A stretch of DNA of 36,574 nucleotides from Alphaproteobacteria bacterium. GTDB lineage: Bacteria; Pseudomonadota; Alphaproteobacteria; UBA8366; GCA-2717185. The stretch is from assembly GCA_040905865.1 (NCBI GenBank), contig JBBDQU010000048.1:70615-107188 (forward strand), in the 5' to 3' direction. Of this stretch, positions 23,978 through 33,151 are shown piece by piece. How positions within the stretch are numbered: the first letter of the stretch is position 1; each line of letters opens with the position of its first letter. A model generated the notes under the pieces. The model was not told the DNA's origin. It made no database searches and worked only from the letters and a program-made list of their open reading frames with translations. The translations under genes were made by a program, and so were the position numbers.

Positions 23978-24010
23978 GGGCTGGCGCTTTTGTGCCGGCC
24001 CTTTTCTTTT
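23978..24010 (+). terminator. intrinsic terminator of the PEP-CTERM gene
   Basis: GGGCTGGCGC (23978-23987), loop TTTT, GTGCCGGCCC (23992-24001) and tail TTTTCTTTT. The stem is 10 pairs long with two G-U pairs. It lies 28 bases after the stop codon, making the PEP-CTERM gene a single-gene unit. Confidence 0.92.
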
Positions 24011-24121
24011 GTGTCCGGCCGGCCTGGCCCGTTCCAGACACGCTGACGCCGCCGGGCAAAGAATTCGGTGCCCCGGATCGGGCCGATAGGCTATATCTCC
24101 GCGCATCATGGAAAACGGGCA

Positions 24122-25339
24122 ATGAGCGGGCGGGCGGCGGTTGTCGGCGGCGGGCCGGCGGGGCTGATGGCGGCCGAGGCGCTGCTGGCGCGCGGCTGCG
24201 CCGTGGATATCTACGACGCCATGCCCTCGCCCGGCCGGAAATTCCTGATGGCGGGCAAGAGCGGACTCAACCTCACCCATACCGAAGCGGCCGAACCCTT
24301 CATGGCGCGTTACGGCGCGGCGCGGGACCGGCTGGCGCCGGCGCTGCGCGAGTTCGACGCCGCCGCGATCCGCGCCTGGGCGGAAGGGCTGGGGATCGCC
24401 ACCTTCACCGGCAGTTCCGGGCGGCTGTTCCCGGTGGATTTCAAGGCCGCGCCCCTGCTGCGGCGCTGGCTGCACCGGCTGCGCGGCGCCGGGGCCCGCA
24501 TCCATGTGCGCCATAAATGGCGGGGCTGGGCGGCGGATGGCGCGCTGGCCTTCGACACGCCGGACGGCGCGGCGACGCGGACGGCGGATGCGACCGTGCT
24601 GGCGCTGGGCGGCGGCAGCTGGCCGCGGCTGGGTTCGGACGCCGCCTGGATTCCCGTCCTGGCCGAAGCCGGGGTATCGGTCGCGCCGCTGCAACCCGCC
24701 AATTGCGGCTTCGACATCGCCTGGACCCCGGTCTTCCGGGAGCGTTTTGCCGGCGAACCGGTCAAATCCGTGCGCCTGTCCCATGGCGGGCGCGGCGTCA
24801 TGGGCGAATGCGTCGTCACCGGAAACGGGATCGAGGGCGGCGCGGTCTACGCCCTGTCGGCGGCGCTGCGCGACTGTATCGCGGCGGAAGGCGGCGCGAT
24901 CCTGACCATCGACCTCAGCCCCGACCGCAGCAGGGCGCGGCTGGCCGCCGACCTCGCCGCGCCGCGCGGGTCGCGCACCGTCGCCACGCATCTGAAACGC
25001 AGGGCCGGGCTGGCGGGGGTCAAGGCCGGGCTGCTGCGCGAGGGGCTGGCCGCCAGCGCCTTCGCCGACCCGGCGCGGCTGGCCGCCGGGATCAAGGCGC
25101 TGCCGCTGCGCCTCCTCGCCGCGCGGCCGCTGGAGGAAGCGATCAGCAGCGCCGGCGGCATCCCCTTCGCCGCGCTGGACGCGAAGTTCATGCTGCGGGC
25201 GCGGCCCGGGCTGTTCTGCGCCGGCGAGATGCTCGACTGGGAAGCGCCGACCGGCGGCTACCTGTTCAGCGCCTGTTTCGCCACCGGCCGGGCCGCCGGC
25301 GCGGGCGCGGCGGACTGGCTGGCGGCGCAGGCACGCTAA
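24122..25339 (+). CDS. TIGR03862-type flavoprotein (BaiN/HI0933-like)
   Basis: 405 residues. The start holds the FAD dinucleotide-binding fold AAVVGGGPAGLMAAEALLA; PSPGRKFLMAGKSGLNLT follows, the signature of the HI0933/BaiN family. Near the C-terminus are ISSAGGIPFAALDAKFML and LFCAGEMLDWEAPTGGYLF, the second FAD-contact region. Members are reductases of unknown or varied substrates (BaiN acts on bile acids). The start at 24122 is set by the fold and by GGAAAACGGG upstream. It ends one base before the convergent CMD gene. Confidence 0.9.
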   Translation: MSGRAAVVGGGPAGLMAAEALLARGCAVDIYDAMPSPGRKFLMAGKSGLNLTHTEAAEPFMARYGAARDRLAPALREFDAAAIRAWAEGLGIATFTGSSGRLFPVDFKAAPLLRRWLHRLRGAGARIHVRHKWRGWAADGALAFDTPDGAATRTADATVLALGGGSWPRLGSDAAWIPVLAEAGVSVAPLQPANCGFDIAWTPVFRERFAGEPVKSVRLSHGGRGVMGECVVTGNGIEGGAVYALSAALRDCIAAEGGAILTIDLSPDRSRARLAADLAAPRGSRTVATHLKRRAGLAGVKAGLLREGLAASAFADPARLAAGIKALPLRLLAARPLEEAISSAGGIPFAALDAKFMLRARPGLFCAGEMLDWEAPTGGYLFSACFATGRAAGAGAADWLAAQAR

Positions 25340-25340
25340 A

Positions 25341-25739
25341 TTAGACTTGTTCTTCCTCGCGCATCTCCCTGAACACCTTCGTGGCGATGATCATCGCCTC
25401 GCGCACCGAGGGCACGCCGATATAGCCGCCCGTATGCAGCAGGGCCTCGGCCAGTTCGTCCTCGGTCCAGCCCTGGCGGCGGGCCATTTTCAGGTGCAGT
25501 TCCAGTTCCGGCCAGCGGCCCGTCGCGGTATCGGTGATCACGCAGATCAGCGCCCGGGTCTTCGTGTCCAGCCCCGGCCGGGTCCACAGCAGGCCGAACA
25601 CGGCCTCGCGCGCGTAGTCGCCGAATTTCTGCATGATCGGGTCGTCATAGACGGTCTTCGCCATCGCGTCGGCGAGCTTGTCGCCCATCAGCTGGCGGCG
25701 CATTTCACTGCCTTTTTCGTAGGCTTCACTTCTCGGCAT
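25341..25739 (-). CDS. carboxymuconolactone decarboxylase family protein (PcaC-like)
   Basis: 132 residues, close to the length of 4-carboxymuconolactone decarboxylase. Key segments: GLDTKTRALICVITDTATGR, LELHLKMARRQGWTEDELAEAL and LLHTGGYIGVPSVREAM, the helices with the active-site His and Glu. AAGGGAG upstream supports the start at 25739. It diverges from hyuA. A role in lactone or beta-ketoacid chemistry of the following cluster is possible but unproven; it is the second CMD-family gene in this window. Confidence 0.9.
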   Translation of the reverse strand: MPRSEAYEKGSEMRRQLMGDKLADAMAKTVYDDPIMQKFGDYAREAVFGLLWTRPGLDTKTRALICVITDTATGRWPELELHLKMARRQGWTEDELAEALLHTGGYIGVPSVREAMIIATKVFREMREEEQV

Positions 25740-25882
25740 GTTCGGAATCTCCCTTGGGTTAGAGCCTGAGCCTAGCGCAGGGACGCGCCCTTTGGGAAAC
25801 CCCCCGCCCCGACCGCTGGACAGCGCCGGAGGGCGCATGCTGATATGCGGGCCGGACAGATGCAGAAAGGCAGGGCGTTTTC

Positions 25883-27934
25883 GTGCGTATTTCCATAGGT
25901 GTCGATACCGGCGGCACGTTTACCGACCTCGTCCTGCTGGACCGGGAATCGAACCGACAGAGCATCCACAAGCTGCCGACAACGCCGGACGATCCGGCGC
26001 GCGGGATCCTGGACGGGGTGCGCGCGCTGCTGGACAGGGCGGCGGTGGCGCCGGACGCGGTCGACCTGTTCGTGCATGGCACGACGCTGGCGACCAACGC
26101 GGTGCTGCAGCATCGCTGCGCGCGGACCGGCATGCTGGCCACGCCGGGGTTCCGCGACGTGCTGGAAATCGGCCGGCAGCGGCGGCCCAGCTTCTACAAC
26201 CTGTCGGTCCCGAAACCGGCGCCGCCGGTCGCGCGCGACTGTATCGTCGAAATCGGCGGGCGGCTGGACGAGCGCGGCAATGTGGTGACGCCGCTGGACG
26301 AGGATGCGGTGCGCCGCGCCGCCGAAACGCTGAAGCGGAAGGATGTCGTCGCCGTCGCGATCTGTTTCATGCATGCCTACGCCAATGCGGAACCGGAGGA
26401 ACGGGCGCGCGATATCCTGCGCGAATGCTGGCCGGAAGCGTATATCTGCACCTCCGCCGAAGTGCTGCGCGAATTCCGCGAATTCGAACGCTTTGCCAGC
26501 GCCAGCGTGAACGCCAGCCTGCTGCCGGTGATCGACCGCTACCTGGAAGACCTGGTCGCCGGGCTGCGCCAGGCCGGGCTGCGCACGGCCCCGCTGGTCA
26601 TGCAGTCCAATGGCGGGGCGGTATCGGTCGCGACCGTGCGCGCCGCGCCGATCAACACCTTCTTTTCCGGCCCGGCCGGCGGCGTGATCGCCAGCGCGGA
26701 GCTGGGCCAGCGGACCGGCCAGCCGGACATGATCTCCTTCGACATGGGCGGCACCTCCACCGATGTCTGCCTGATCCGCGACGGGAAACTGACCAAGCGG
26801 GGCTTGCGGGAAATGGGCGGCTTTCCCGTCCGCATTCCGACGCTGGATATCCATACCATCGGCGCCGGCGGCGGCAGCATCGCCTGGGTCGATCCCGGCG
26901 GGTTGCTGAAGGTCGGCCCGCAGAGCGCCGGCGCGGACCCCGGCCCGGCGCTGTACGGGCGCGGCGGCACGGAAGCCACCGTGACCGACGCCAATGTGGC
27001 GCTGGGGCGGCTGTCCGGCGGCTCGCTGATCGGCGGCGCGATGACCGTCTACCCGGAAAAATCCGAAGAGGCCCTCACCCGGCTGGGCAACAGGGTCGGG
27101 CTGGACATGGTGGATGTGGCCGCCGGGATTATCGAGATCGTCAACGTCAACATGATGGGCGCGGTCCGGGTGGTGTCCATCGAACGCGGCGAGGACCCGC
27201 GCAGCTGCGCGCTGGTCGCCTTTGGCGGCGCCGGGCCGCTGCACGCGGTGGAAATCGCGCGGGAGATCGGCATCGCGCGCGTGGTCGTGCCGCCCCGGCC
27301 GGGGATCATGTCCGCCATCGGGCTGATCGACGCCGACCGGCGCGGCGATTTCAGCGTGACCCGCCTGGCGCCCGCATCGCCCGACAGCCTGGACGCGCTG
27401 CGCGAAGGCCAGGCGCTGCTGAACGCGGACGGGCTGGTCTGGCGGGAATCGGAAGCGCTGGACGAATCCGGGCTGGCCCATGAATGGGGCGCCGACCTGC
27501 GCTATCGCGGGCAGGCCTTCGAACTGACCCTGCCGATTGCCGACGGGGTCATCGACGCGGCGGCGCTGGACACGCTGACCGGCGAATTCCACCGCCAGCA
27601 CGAAGGCGTGAACGGCTACGCCATGCCCGGCCATCCGGTCGAAATCGTCACCCTGCGGCTGGCCGTGGTGGCGGCGCGGCATTCCGGCGCGCGCGACGAC
27701 CGCAAACCCGCCGAAGCGCCGGTCGCGGACGCCATCGCCACGCGCCGGCAGGTCTGGTTCCGCGAAACCGGCTTCGTCGAGACGCCGGTCTACGACCGCG
27801 AGCTTCTGCATCCCGGCCACGGCTTTACCGGACCCGCCATCGTCGAACAGACCGATTCCACAACCGTGGTCCCGCCCGGCGCCGCCGTCGATGTCGACGC
27901 GACCGGTTCCCTGCAGATACGGTGTACCCCATGA
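25883..27934 (+). CDS. hyuA: hydantoinase/oxoprolinase subunit A
   Basis: 683 residues, the usual length. An N-terminal Hydant_A_N domain starts RISIGVDTGGTFTDLVLLD (ATP-binding), with LFVHGTTLATNAVLQ and a second phosphate loop, FDMGGTSTDVCLI, near residue 290. The Hydantoinase_A domain follows, and the C-terminal beta domain ends in VEQTDSTTVVPPGA. With HyuB it forms an ATP-dependent ring-opening enzyme (N-methylhydantoinase or 5-oxoprolinase) or the carboxylase group that acts on ketones such as acetone or acetophenone. The start is GTG. The stop overlaps the hyuB start (ATGA). The substrate is undecided. Confidence 0.93.
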   Translation: MRISIGVDTGGTFTDLVLLDRESNRQSIHKLPTTPDDPARGILDGVRALLDRAAVAPDAVDLFVHGTTLATNAVLQHRCARTGMLATPGFRDVLEIGRQRRPSFYNLSVPKPAPPVARDCIVEIGGRLDERGNVVTPLDEDAVRRAAETLKRKDVVAVAICFMHAYANAEPEERARDILRECWPEAYICTSAEVLREFREFERFASASVNASLLPVIDRYLEDLVAGLRQAGLRTAPLVMQSNGGAVSVATVRAAPINTFFSGPAGGVIASAELGQRTGQPDMISFDMGGTSTDVCLIRDGKLTKRGLREMGGFPVRIPTLDIHTIGAGGGSIAWVDPGGLLKVGPQSAGADPGPALYGRGGTEATVTDANVALGRLSGGSLIGGAMTVYPEKSEEALTRLGNRVGLDMVDVAAGIIEIVNVNMMGAVRVVSIERGEDPRSCALVAFGGAGPLHAVEIAREIGIARVVVPPRPGIMSAIGLIDADRRGDFSVTRLAPASPDSLDALREGQALLNADGLVWRESEALDESGLAHEWGADLRYRGQAFELTLPIADGVIDAAALDTLTGEFHRQHEGVNGYAMPGHPVEIVTLRLAVVAARHSGARDDRKPAEAPVADAIATRRQVWFRETGFVETPVYDRELLHPGHGFTGPAIVEQTDSTTVVPPGAAVDVDATGSLQIRCTP

Positions 27935-29577
27935 CCGACGCACTCGATCCCGTCACCACCGAAATCATCGCCCGGCATGTCATCGCCACGGCGGAGGAAA
28001 TGGGCGTCGTGCTGATGCGCACCGCCTTTTCGCCCAATATCAAGGAACGGCATGACTGCTCGACCGCGATCTTCGACGCGAAGGGCAATGTCGTGGCGCA
28101 GGCGGAGCATGTGCCGATCCATCTGGGCTCCATGATCGGCGCCATCGACAGCATCCGGGCGCGCTTCCCGCAGCAGGAAATCCGCCCCGGCGACATGTTC
28201 GTCGCCAACGACCCCTATAACGGCGGCGGCTCGCACCTGCCGGATCTCAACGTCATCGCCCCCGTCTTCCATGCCGGCCGCATCGTCGCCTATGTCGCCA
28301 ATATCGCCCATCACGCGGATGTCGGCGGCATGGTGCCGGGCAGCGAGGCCGCCGTCTGCGAGAGCATCTTCCAGGAAGGGCTGCGGCTGCCGCCGGTCCG
28401 GCTGATGCGGCAGGGCGCGGTCGCGCAGGACATGTTCGAGGTGATCCTGCTGAATTCGCGCACGCCGGAAGAGCGCAAGGGCGACCTGAACGCGCAGCTG
28501 GCCGCCAACCGGGTCGGCATCCGCGCCGTCGAATCGCTGATCGCCCGGTACGGCGCGGATATCTTCGAACAGGCGCTGTCGTCGTATCTCGACTTCACCG
28601 AACGGCGCTTCCGGGCGGCGGTGTCCGACCTGCCGGACGGCGATTACTTCGCCGAGGATTTCCTGGGCGGGGACGAGGAAGGCACGCTGGCGCGCCTCGC
28701 CTGCACCCTGACGGTCCGGGGCGGCGAGCTCACCTTCGACTTCACCGGCACCGACCCGCAGCTTCGCTTTGCCCGCAACATCCCCAACCAGGCGCTGGTC
28801 GCCACGGTCTATTGCGTCGCCAAGGCGATCCTGGACCCGGACGCCCCGGCCAATGGCGGCGCGTTCCGCATCATCAACATCGCGGCGCCCAAGGGCAGTA
28901 TCGTCCAGCCGGTCCCGCCCGCCCCGGTCGGCACACGCTCCATTTCGTGCAGCGTGCTGTCCGATGTGGTGCTGACGGTGCTGTCGCAGGCGATCCCGGG
29001 GCGCGGCTTCGCCGGGTCCGGGCCGCATGCGCTGATGGTCCTGTCGGGCACCGACCCGCGCACCGGAAACTATTTCGTCGATTACGAAACCGTCGCCGGC
29101 GCGCTGGGCGCGCAGACCACCTGCGACGGGCTGGACGCGGTGCGGACCCTGACCTCCGGCAGCGCCAACCTGCCGGTGGAGGCGCTGGAGCACGCCTATC
29201 CGCTGCGGGTGGAAACCTATGCGCTGCGCACCGGGGCGGGCGGCGCCGGCCAGTATCGCGGCGGCGACGGGATCGTGCGCGATTTCCGGGCGCTGGGCGA
29301 CGACATCACCGTCAGCGTTTCCGGCGAACGCCAGCATGCGGCGGCTCCCGGCGCCGCCGGCGGCGGCGACGGCGCGCTGGGCAGCTTCATCCTCGACCCG
29401 GGCGGGCCGAACGAGCGCAAGCTTTCCGCCGCCGTGGGTAACGAGCCGCTGCCGCGCGGCGCCATAATCCGGGTAACGACGCCGGGCGGCGGCGGCTGGG
29501 GCGACCCGGCGCTGCGCGATCCGGCGCTGATCGCGAAAGACATCCGGGAAGACCGGGTCAGACCTGAAGGGAGTTGA
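27931..29577 (+). CDS. hyuB: hydantoinase/oxoprolinase subunit B
   Basis: 548 residues. It opens with TDALDPVTTEIIARHVIATA and has AFSPNIKERHDCSTAIFD and NDPYNGGGSHLPDLNVIAP, hallmark stretches of Hydantoinase_B. The C-terminus has the Gly-rich VTTPGGGGWGDP near the end, also typical. It is the second subunit of the HyuA/HyuB complex, coupled by the ATGA overlap. No separate small (gamma) subunit, as in acetone or acetophenone carboxylases, is seen nearby, which favours a hydantoinase/oxoprolinase type, though not decisively. Confidence 0.93.
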   Translation: MTDALDPVTTEIIARHVIATAEEMGVVLMRTAFSPNIKERHDCSTAIFDAKGNVVAQAEHVPIHLGSMIGAIDSIRARFPQQEIRPGDMFVANDPYNGGGSHLPDLNVIAPVFHAGRIVAYVANIAHHADVGGMVPGSEAAVCESIFQEGLRLPPVRLMRQGAVAQDMFEVILLNSRTPEERKGDLNAQLAANRVGIRAVESLIARYGADIFEQALSSYLDFTERRFRAAVSDLPDGDYFAEDFLGGDEEGTLARLACTLTVRGGELTFDFTGTDPQLRFARNIPNQALVATVYCVAKAILDPDAPANGGAFRIINIAAPKGSIVQPVPPAPVGTRSISCSVLSDVVLTVLSQAIPGRGFAGSGPHALMVLSGTDPRTGNYFVDYETVAGALGAQTTCDGLDAVRTLTSGSANLPVEALEHAYPLRVETYALRTGAGGAGQYRGGDGIVRDFRALGDDITVSVSGERQHAAAPGAAGGGDGALGSFILDPGGPNERKLSAAVGNEPLPRGAIIRVTTPGGGGWGDPALRDPALIAKDIREDRVRPEGS

Positions 29578-29580
29578 ACC

Positions 29581-30771
29581 ATGGGCGCCAATTTTGCCAG
29601 CCTCCGGACGCGATTTCCGGGCGCTACCCGAAGCACCTACATGAATGTCGCGGCGCGCGGGTTGATGACCGCAGGGTCCCGCGCCGCCATCGACCGCATG
29701 CTGGACGCACGCCTGTATGGCGAGGCCGACAAGGCCGCCATGTTCGACATCATCGAAAGCAGCCGCCGCCGCTATGCGGCGCTGATCAACGCGGAACCCG
29801 ACGAGATCGCCATCACCAAGAACGTGTCGGAAGGGCTGAACGCCATCATCGCCAGCCATGACTGGCAACGCGGCGACAATGCGGTGATCTGCCCGGACCT
29901 GGAGCATCCCAACAACGTCTTTCCCTGGCGCAACCTGTCGAAGCGGACCGGCATGGAGGTGAAGACCGTAGCCCCGCGCGACGGGCGGATTTCGGTGGAG
30001 GCCATCGCCGACGCCATCGACGGCAATACCCGCATGGTCACCGCCTCCAGCGTCACCTTCGCGCCGGGTTTCCGCACCGATATCGCCGCCATCGCGAAAC
30101 TGTGCCGGGAGCGGGATATCCTGTTCCTGGTCGACGGGGTGCAGTCGGTCGGCATCCTGCACACGGATGTGAACGAACTCGGCATCGACGCCATGGCGGT
30201 GTCGACGCAGAAGGGGTTGCTGGGCCTGTACGGCATGGGCTTCCTGTATTGCCGCCGCGCATGGGCGGAACGGATCACGCCGGTCTACCTCGCCCGCTTC
30301 GGCGTCGATATGGGCGACGCGCATGAGGCGGCGCTGGGCGATGGCAATGACCGGCTGGCGCCGGGGGCGCGGCGGTTCGACCTGGGCAATTACAATTTCG
30401 TCGCCGCGGCGGCGGTAGACGATTCCATCGGCATGATGCTGGACACCGGCACGCGGGAAATCGAGGAACACGTCACCGGGCTGACCCGCGACCTCGCGAC
30501 CGGGTTGCTGGATATCGGCCTGCCGGTGGTGGGCGGCGAACCGGGACCGGCGACCGCCAGCATCGTGTCGGTCGGCGCCATCGGCGAAGGCCAGCATGAC
30601 ACGGTCGACGATCCCGCCATGGCGGCGCTGCACGATCATCTGACGGCGAACGGCGTCAACCTGTCGATCCGGCGCGGCATCCTGCGCTTTTCGCTGCATC
30701 TGTATAACGACGCGTCGGACGTGGCGCGGGTCATCGACCTGGCGCGCGGGCACAACCGCAGCGCCGCCTGA
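29581..30771 (+). CDS. class V aminotransferase-fold PLP enzyme
   Basis: 396 residues of fold-type I. The PLP site is FLVDGVQSVG (Asp185, Gln188) and STQKGLLGLYGMG with Lys211 as the Schiff-base lysine. ITKNVSEGLNAIIASHDWQ and DLEHPNNVFPWRNLS are the other cofactor-region segments, as in cysteine-desulfurase-like and isopenicillin-N-epimerase-like proteins. It starts three bases after hyuB, so it is cotranscribed. It could act as an aminotransferase, lyase or epimerase on the product of ring opening; this is inference. Confidence 0.9.
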   Translation: MGANFASLRTRFPGATRSTYMNVAARGLMTAGSRAAIDRMLDARLYGEADKAAMFDIIESSRRRYAALINAEPDEIAITKNVSEGLNAIIASHDWQRGDNAVICPDLEHPNNVFPWRNLSKRTGMEVKTVAPRDGRISVEAIADAIDGNTRMVTASSVTFAPGFRTDIAAIAKLCRERDILFLVDGVQSVGILHTDVNELGIDAMAVSTQKGLLGLYGMGFLYCRRAWAERITPVYLARFGVDMGDAHEAALGDGNDRLAPGARRFDLGNYNFVAAAAVDDSIGMMLDTGTREIEEHVTGLTRDLATGLLDIGLPVVGGEPGPATASIVSVGAIGEGQHDTVDDPAMAALHDHLTANGVNLSIRRGILRFSLHLYNDASDVARVIDLARGHNRSAA

Positions 30772-30798
30772 ACACATCGATCCGGGAGGAACAAAATC

Positions 30799-31824
30799 AT
30801 GGCCACGGACAGGAAGGGCAAGGAATGGCTCGCGCTGACGCAGGAGGAAACACTGGAGCCGGATCTGCCGATCGTCGATCCGCACCATCACCTGTGGGAG
30901 GGGCATACCCAGCACGCCTGGCCGCGCTACCTGCTGGACGACATCCTGGAGGACCTCAACGCCGGCCATAATATTGTGTCCACCGTGTTCATCGAATGCG
31001 GCGCGATGTTCAGGCCGGACGGCCCGGCGGAGATGCGCTGCATCGGCGAGACCGAATTCGTCAACGGCATCGCGGCGATGAGTTATTCCGGCAACTACGG
31101 CAAACCGCGCGTCGCCGCCGGAATCGTCGGCACCACGGACCTGAAGATCGGCGACCGGGCGGCGGATGTGCTGGACGCGCAGATCGCCCATGCGGGCGGG
31201 CGCTTTCGCGGCATCCGGCTGGGCGCGACCAACGACCCCAGCCCGGACGTGCCGAACCACCGCACGAAGCCGCCCGAAGGCATGATGCTGCGCGAGGATT
31301 TCCGCGCCGGCTTCAAACATCTGGGCCCGCGCAAGCTGAGCTTCGAGGTCTGGTGCTACCATCACCAGATTCCCGAAGCCACCGACCTGGCCCGCGCCTT
31401 CCCGGACACGACGCTGGTGCTGGACCATTTCGGCGGCCCCATCGGCGTCGGCCCCTACAAGGGCAAGGGCGACGAAGTCTTCGCCGAATGGAAGGCGAAT
31501 ATCACCGAACTGGCGAAATGCCCCAATGTGGTCGCCAAGCTGGGCGGCATCGCCATGGAGGTGAACGGATTCGGCTGGCACGAACGCCCGAAGCCGCCGA
31601 CCAGCAGGGAGCTGATGGAGGCGACGAAGCATTACTACGACCACACGATAGAGGTCTTCGGCCCCGACCGCTGCCTGTTCGAAAGCAACTTCCCCGTCGA
31701 CAAGGTCAGTTGCAGCTACAACGTGCTGTGGAATTCCTTCAAGCTGCTGACCAGGGATTATTCAGCCGCCGAAAAGGCGAAGCTGTACCACGACACGGCG
31801 GCGCGGGTGTACCGGCTGGGGTAG
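30799..31824 (+). CDS. COG3618-type amidohydrolase
   Basis: 341 residues, TIM-barrel metal hydrolase. PIVDPHHHLWEG gives the metal ligands Asp-x-His-x-His (Asp27, His29, His31). The later segments LVLDHFGG and FESNFPVDK carry the further His and the catalytic Asp. The group covers lactonases and 2-pyrone-4,6-dicarboxylate hydrolases as well as amidases. CGGGAGGAA precedes the start; 27 bases separate it from the aminotransferase, so it is the last gene of the hyuAB operon. Confidence 0.9.
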   Translation: MATDRKGKEWLALTQEETLEPDLPIVDPHHHLWEGHTQHAWPRYLLDDILEDLNAGHNIVSTVFIECGAMFRPDGPAEMRCIGETEFVNGIAAMSYSGNYGKPRVAAGIVGTTDLKIGDRAADVLDAQIAHAGGRFRGIRLGATNDPSPDVPNHRTKPPEGMMLREDFRAGFKHLGPRKLSFEVWCYHHQIPEATDLARAFPDTTLVLDHFGGPIGVGPYKGKGDEVFAEWKANITELAKCPNVVAKLGGIAMEVNGFGWHERPKPPTSRELMEATKHYYDHTIEVFGPDRCLFESNFPVDKVSCSYNVLWNSFKLLTRDYSAAEKAKLYHDTAARVYRLG

Positions 31825-31826
31825 GT

Positions 31827-31880
31827 CAGATCGTGTTTGTCTGGAATCGCCTCTGGCGATCCAACCAACACGTGAATCTG
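31827..31880. terminator. candidate bidirectional terminator between convergent genes
   Basis: An inner hairpin (31842-31863: TGGAATCGCC with GGCGATCCA, one bulged A, three-base loop) lies inside a longer imperfect inverted repeat (CAGATCGTGTT from 31827 with AACACGTGAATCTG to 31880). It lies in the 105-base gap between convergent genes. No T-run, so termination would be inefficient or structure-based. Confidence 0.45.
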
Positions 31881-31929
31881 ATCTATCTTATTGAAGACAT
31901 AGCACCTTCACAGGTTGATGCGCTATAGG

Positions 31930-33054
31930 TCAGAGCGGCGCGAGGAATTCCAGCAGGCGCCGGGTCACCGCTTCCGGCTGTTCCTGCTGCACCCAATGGC
32001 CCGCACCCTCGATCAGATGGCAGCCGCGCATATCCGTACAGGCGAAGGCCTGCATGGCCTCGATGGCGCCGGGGCGCTGCTGGGCGCCCCAGTCGGATTT
32101 GCCGCCGATAAACAGCGACGGCACATCGACGGTGCGGCCGGCGAACAGGCGCAGTTCGGCGGCGATGGCCGGGCTGGTGCCGCAGCGGTACCATTGCAGC
32201 CCGCCCTGGAACCCGGTTCGTTCGTATTCGCCGCTGTAGACGCGCAGTTCTTCTTCCGGCAGCCATGCGCAGGCGGCGATCTGCGCCGGTGACGGCATTT
32301 CCGGCGCGACCGTTTCCGCCATGTTCCGGTCCCGGTCCATGATGTAATAGGTCGGCATCTTCGCCAGTTCTTCGGCCGTCCAGCCGCGCAGCGGGAAGGG
32401 CCTGTTACCGGCCCAATCGGCGCTCTTGTGGTGGTAATAGGCGCGCAGGAAATCATGCACGCCCTGCGGACATCGCCACATGTCCCCGTTGGCGTTACGG
32501 GTCGAATAATACCACTGGTAATGCTTCCGGGGCCGGGCCAGCGCCGCCAGCGCGGCATGCACATCGGGCTGCGGTTTCGGTGTCAGCGGCGGCGGGCCGG
32601 CATAGGGCGCGCTCATCAGCACCATGGCGCGGAACACGTCCGGCCGGATCAGCGCGGCATGCGCCGCGACATGCGCGCCGAAATCATGCCCGATCACCGC
32701 ATCGACCGCGCGGCGGCCCAATGCGGCGGCCAGCGCCAGCATGTCCGTCACCAGGTTCATCTGCCGGAAGGACCGCAGGTCGCCGTCATACGCGCCGTCC
32801 CAGCCCGTGGTGCGGCCATACCCGCGCTGGTCGGGCGCCACCACGTGATAGCCCGCCGCCGCCAGCGCCGGCATCACCCTGCGCCAGCTATAGGCCAGTT
32901 CGGGAAAGCCGTGCAGCAGCAACAGGCAGGGTCGGTTTTCGACGTCGTATCCCGCTTCCAGCACATGCATGCGCAACCCGTTGACCCCGTCCACGAAACG
33001 CGAGCGGATACCGGCCGGCAGGACGGACGGGTCGTATGAATTGATTTCGGTCAT
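31930..33054 (-). CDS. alpha/beta hydrolase, epoxide-hydrolase-like
   Basis: 374 residues. The oxyanion motif is LLLHGFPELAYSWR (residues 45-58), followed by VVAPDQRGYGRT. The nucleophile elbow is VIGHDFGAHVAAH, with Asp124 in place of the Ser of esterases, the mark of epoxide hydrolases and haloalkane dehalogenases. The catalytic His353 is in GAGHWVQQEQPE. The Tyr pair that activates epoxides may include those in KHYQWYYST. It is divergent from the enolase-superfamily gene (33152). Substrate unknown. Confidence 0.88.
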   Translation of the reverse strand: MTEINSYDPSVLPAGIRSRFVDGVNGLRMHVLEAGYDVENRPCLLLLHGFPELAYSWRRVMPALAAAGYHVVAPDQRGYGRTTGWDGAYDGDLRSFRQMNLVTDMLALAAALGRRAVDAVIGHDFGAHVAAHAALIRPDVFRAMVLMSAPYAGPPPLTPKPQPDVHAALAALARPRKHYQWYYSTRNANGDMWRCPQGVHDFLRAYYHHKSADWAGNRPFPLRGWTAEELAKMPTYYIMDRDRNMAETVAPEMPSPAQIAACAWLPEEELRVYSGEYERTGFQGGLQWYRCGTSPAIAAELRLFAGRTVDVPSLFIGGKSDWGAQQRPGAIEAMQAFACTDMRGCHLIEGAGHWVQQEQPEAVTRRLLEFLAPL

Positions 33055-33151
33055 CGCATTCCCCCTGTGCGCTGGTATCTTCTAATATACCGCGCGCGCG
33101 GGCACTATCGGGATGCGATGGCCTGTCGCGGGAATGTTCTGGAGGAACAGG

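Noticed and set aside
25772-27943. Open frame of 723 codons opposite hyuA
   Set aside because: Complete overlap with a full-length HyuA carrying all its motifs; the minus-strand translation has no recognisable domain.
27790-31644. Open frame of 1284 codons on the minus strand
   Set aside because: Antisense to hyuB, the PLP enzyme and the amidohydrolase. Composition is that of a shadow frame and no domain is recognisable.
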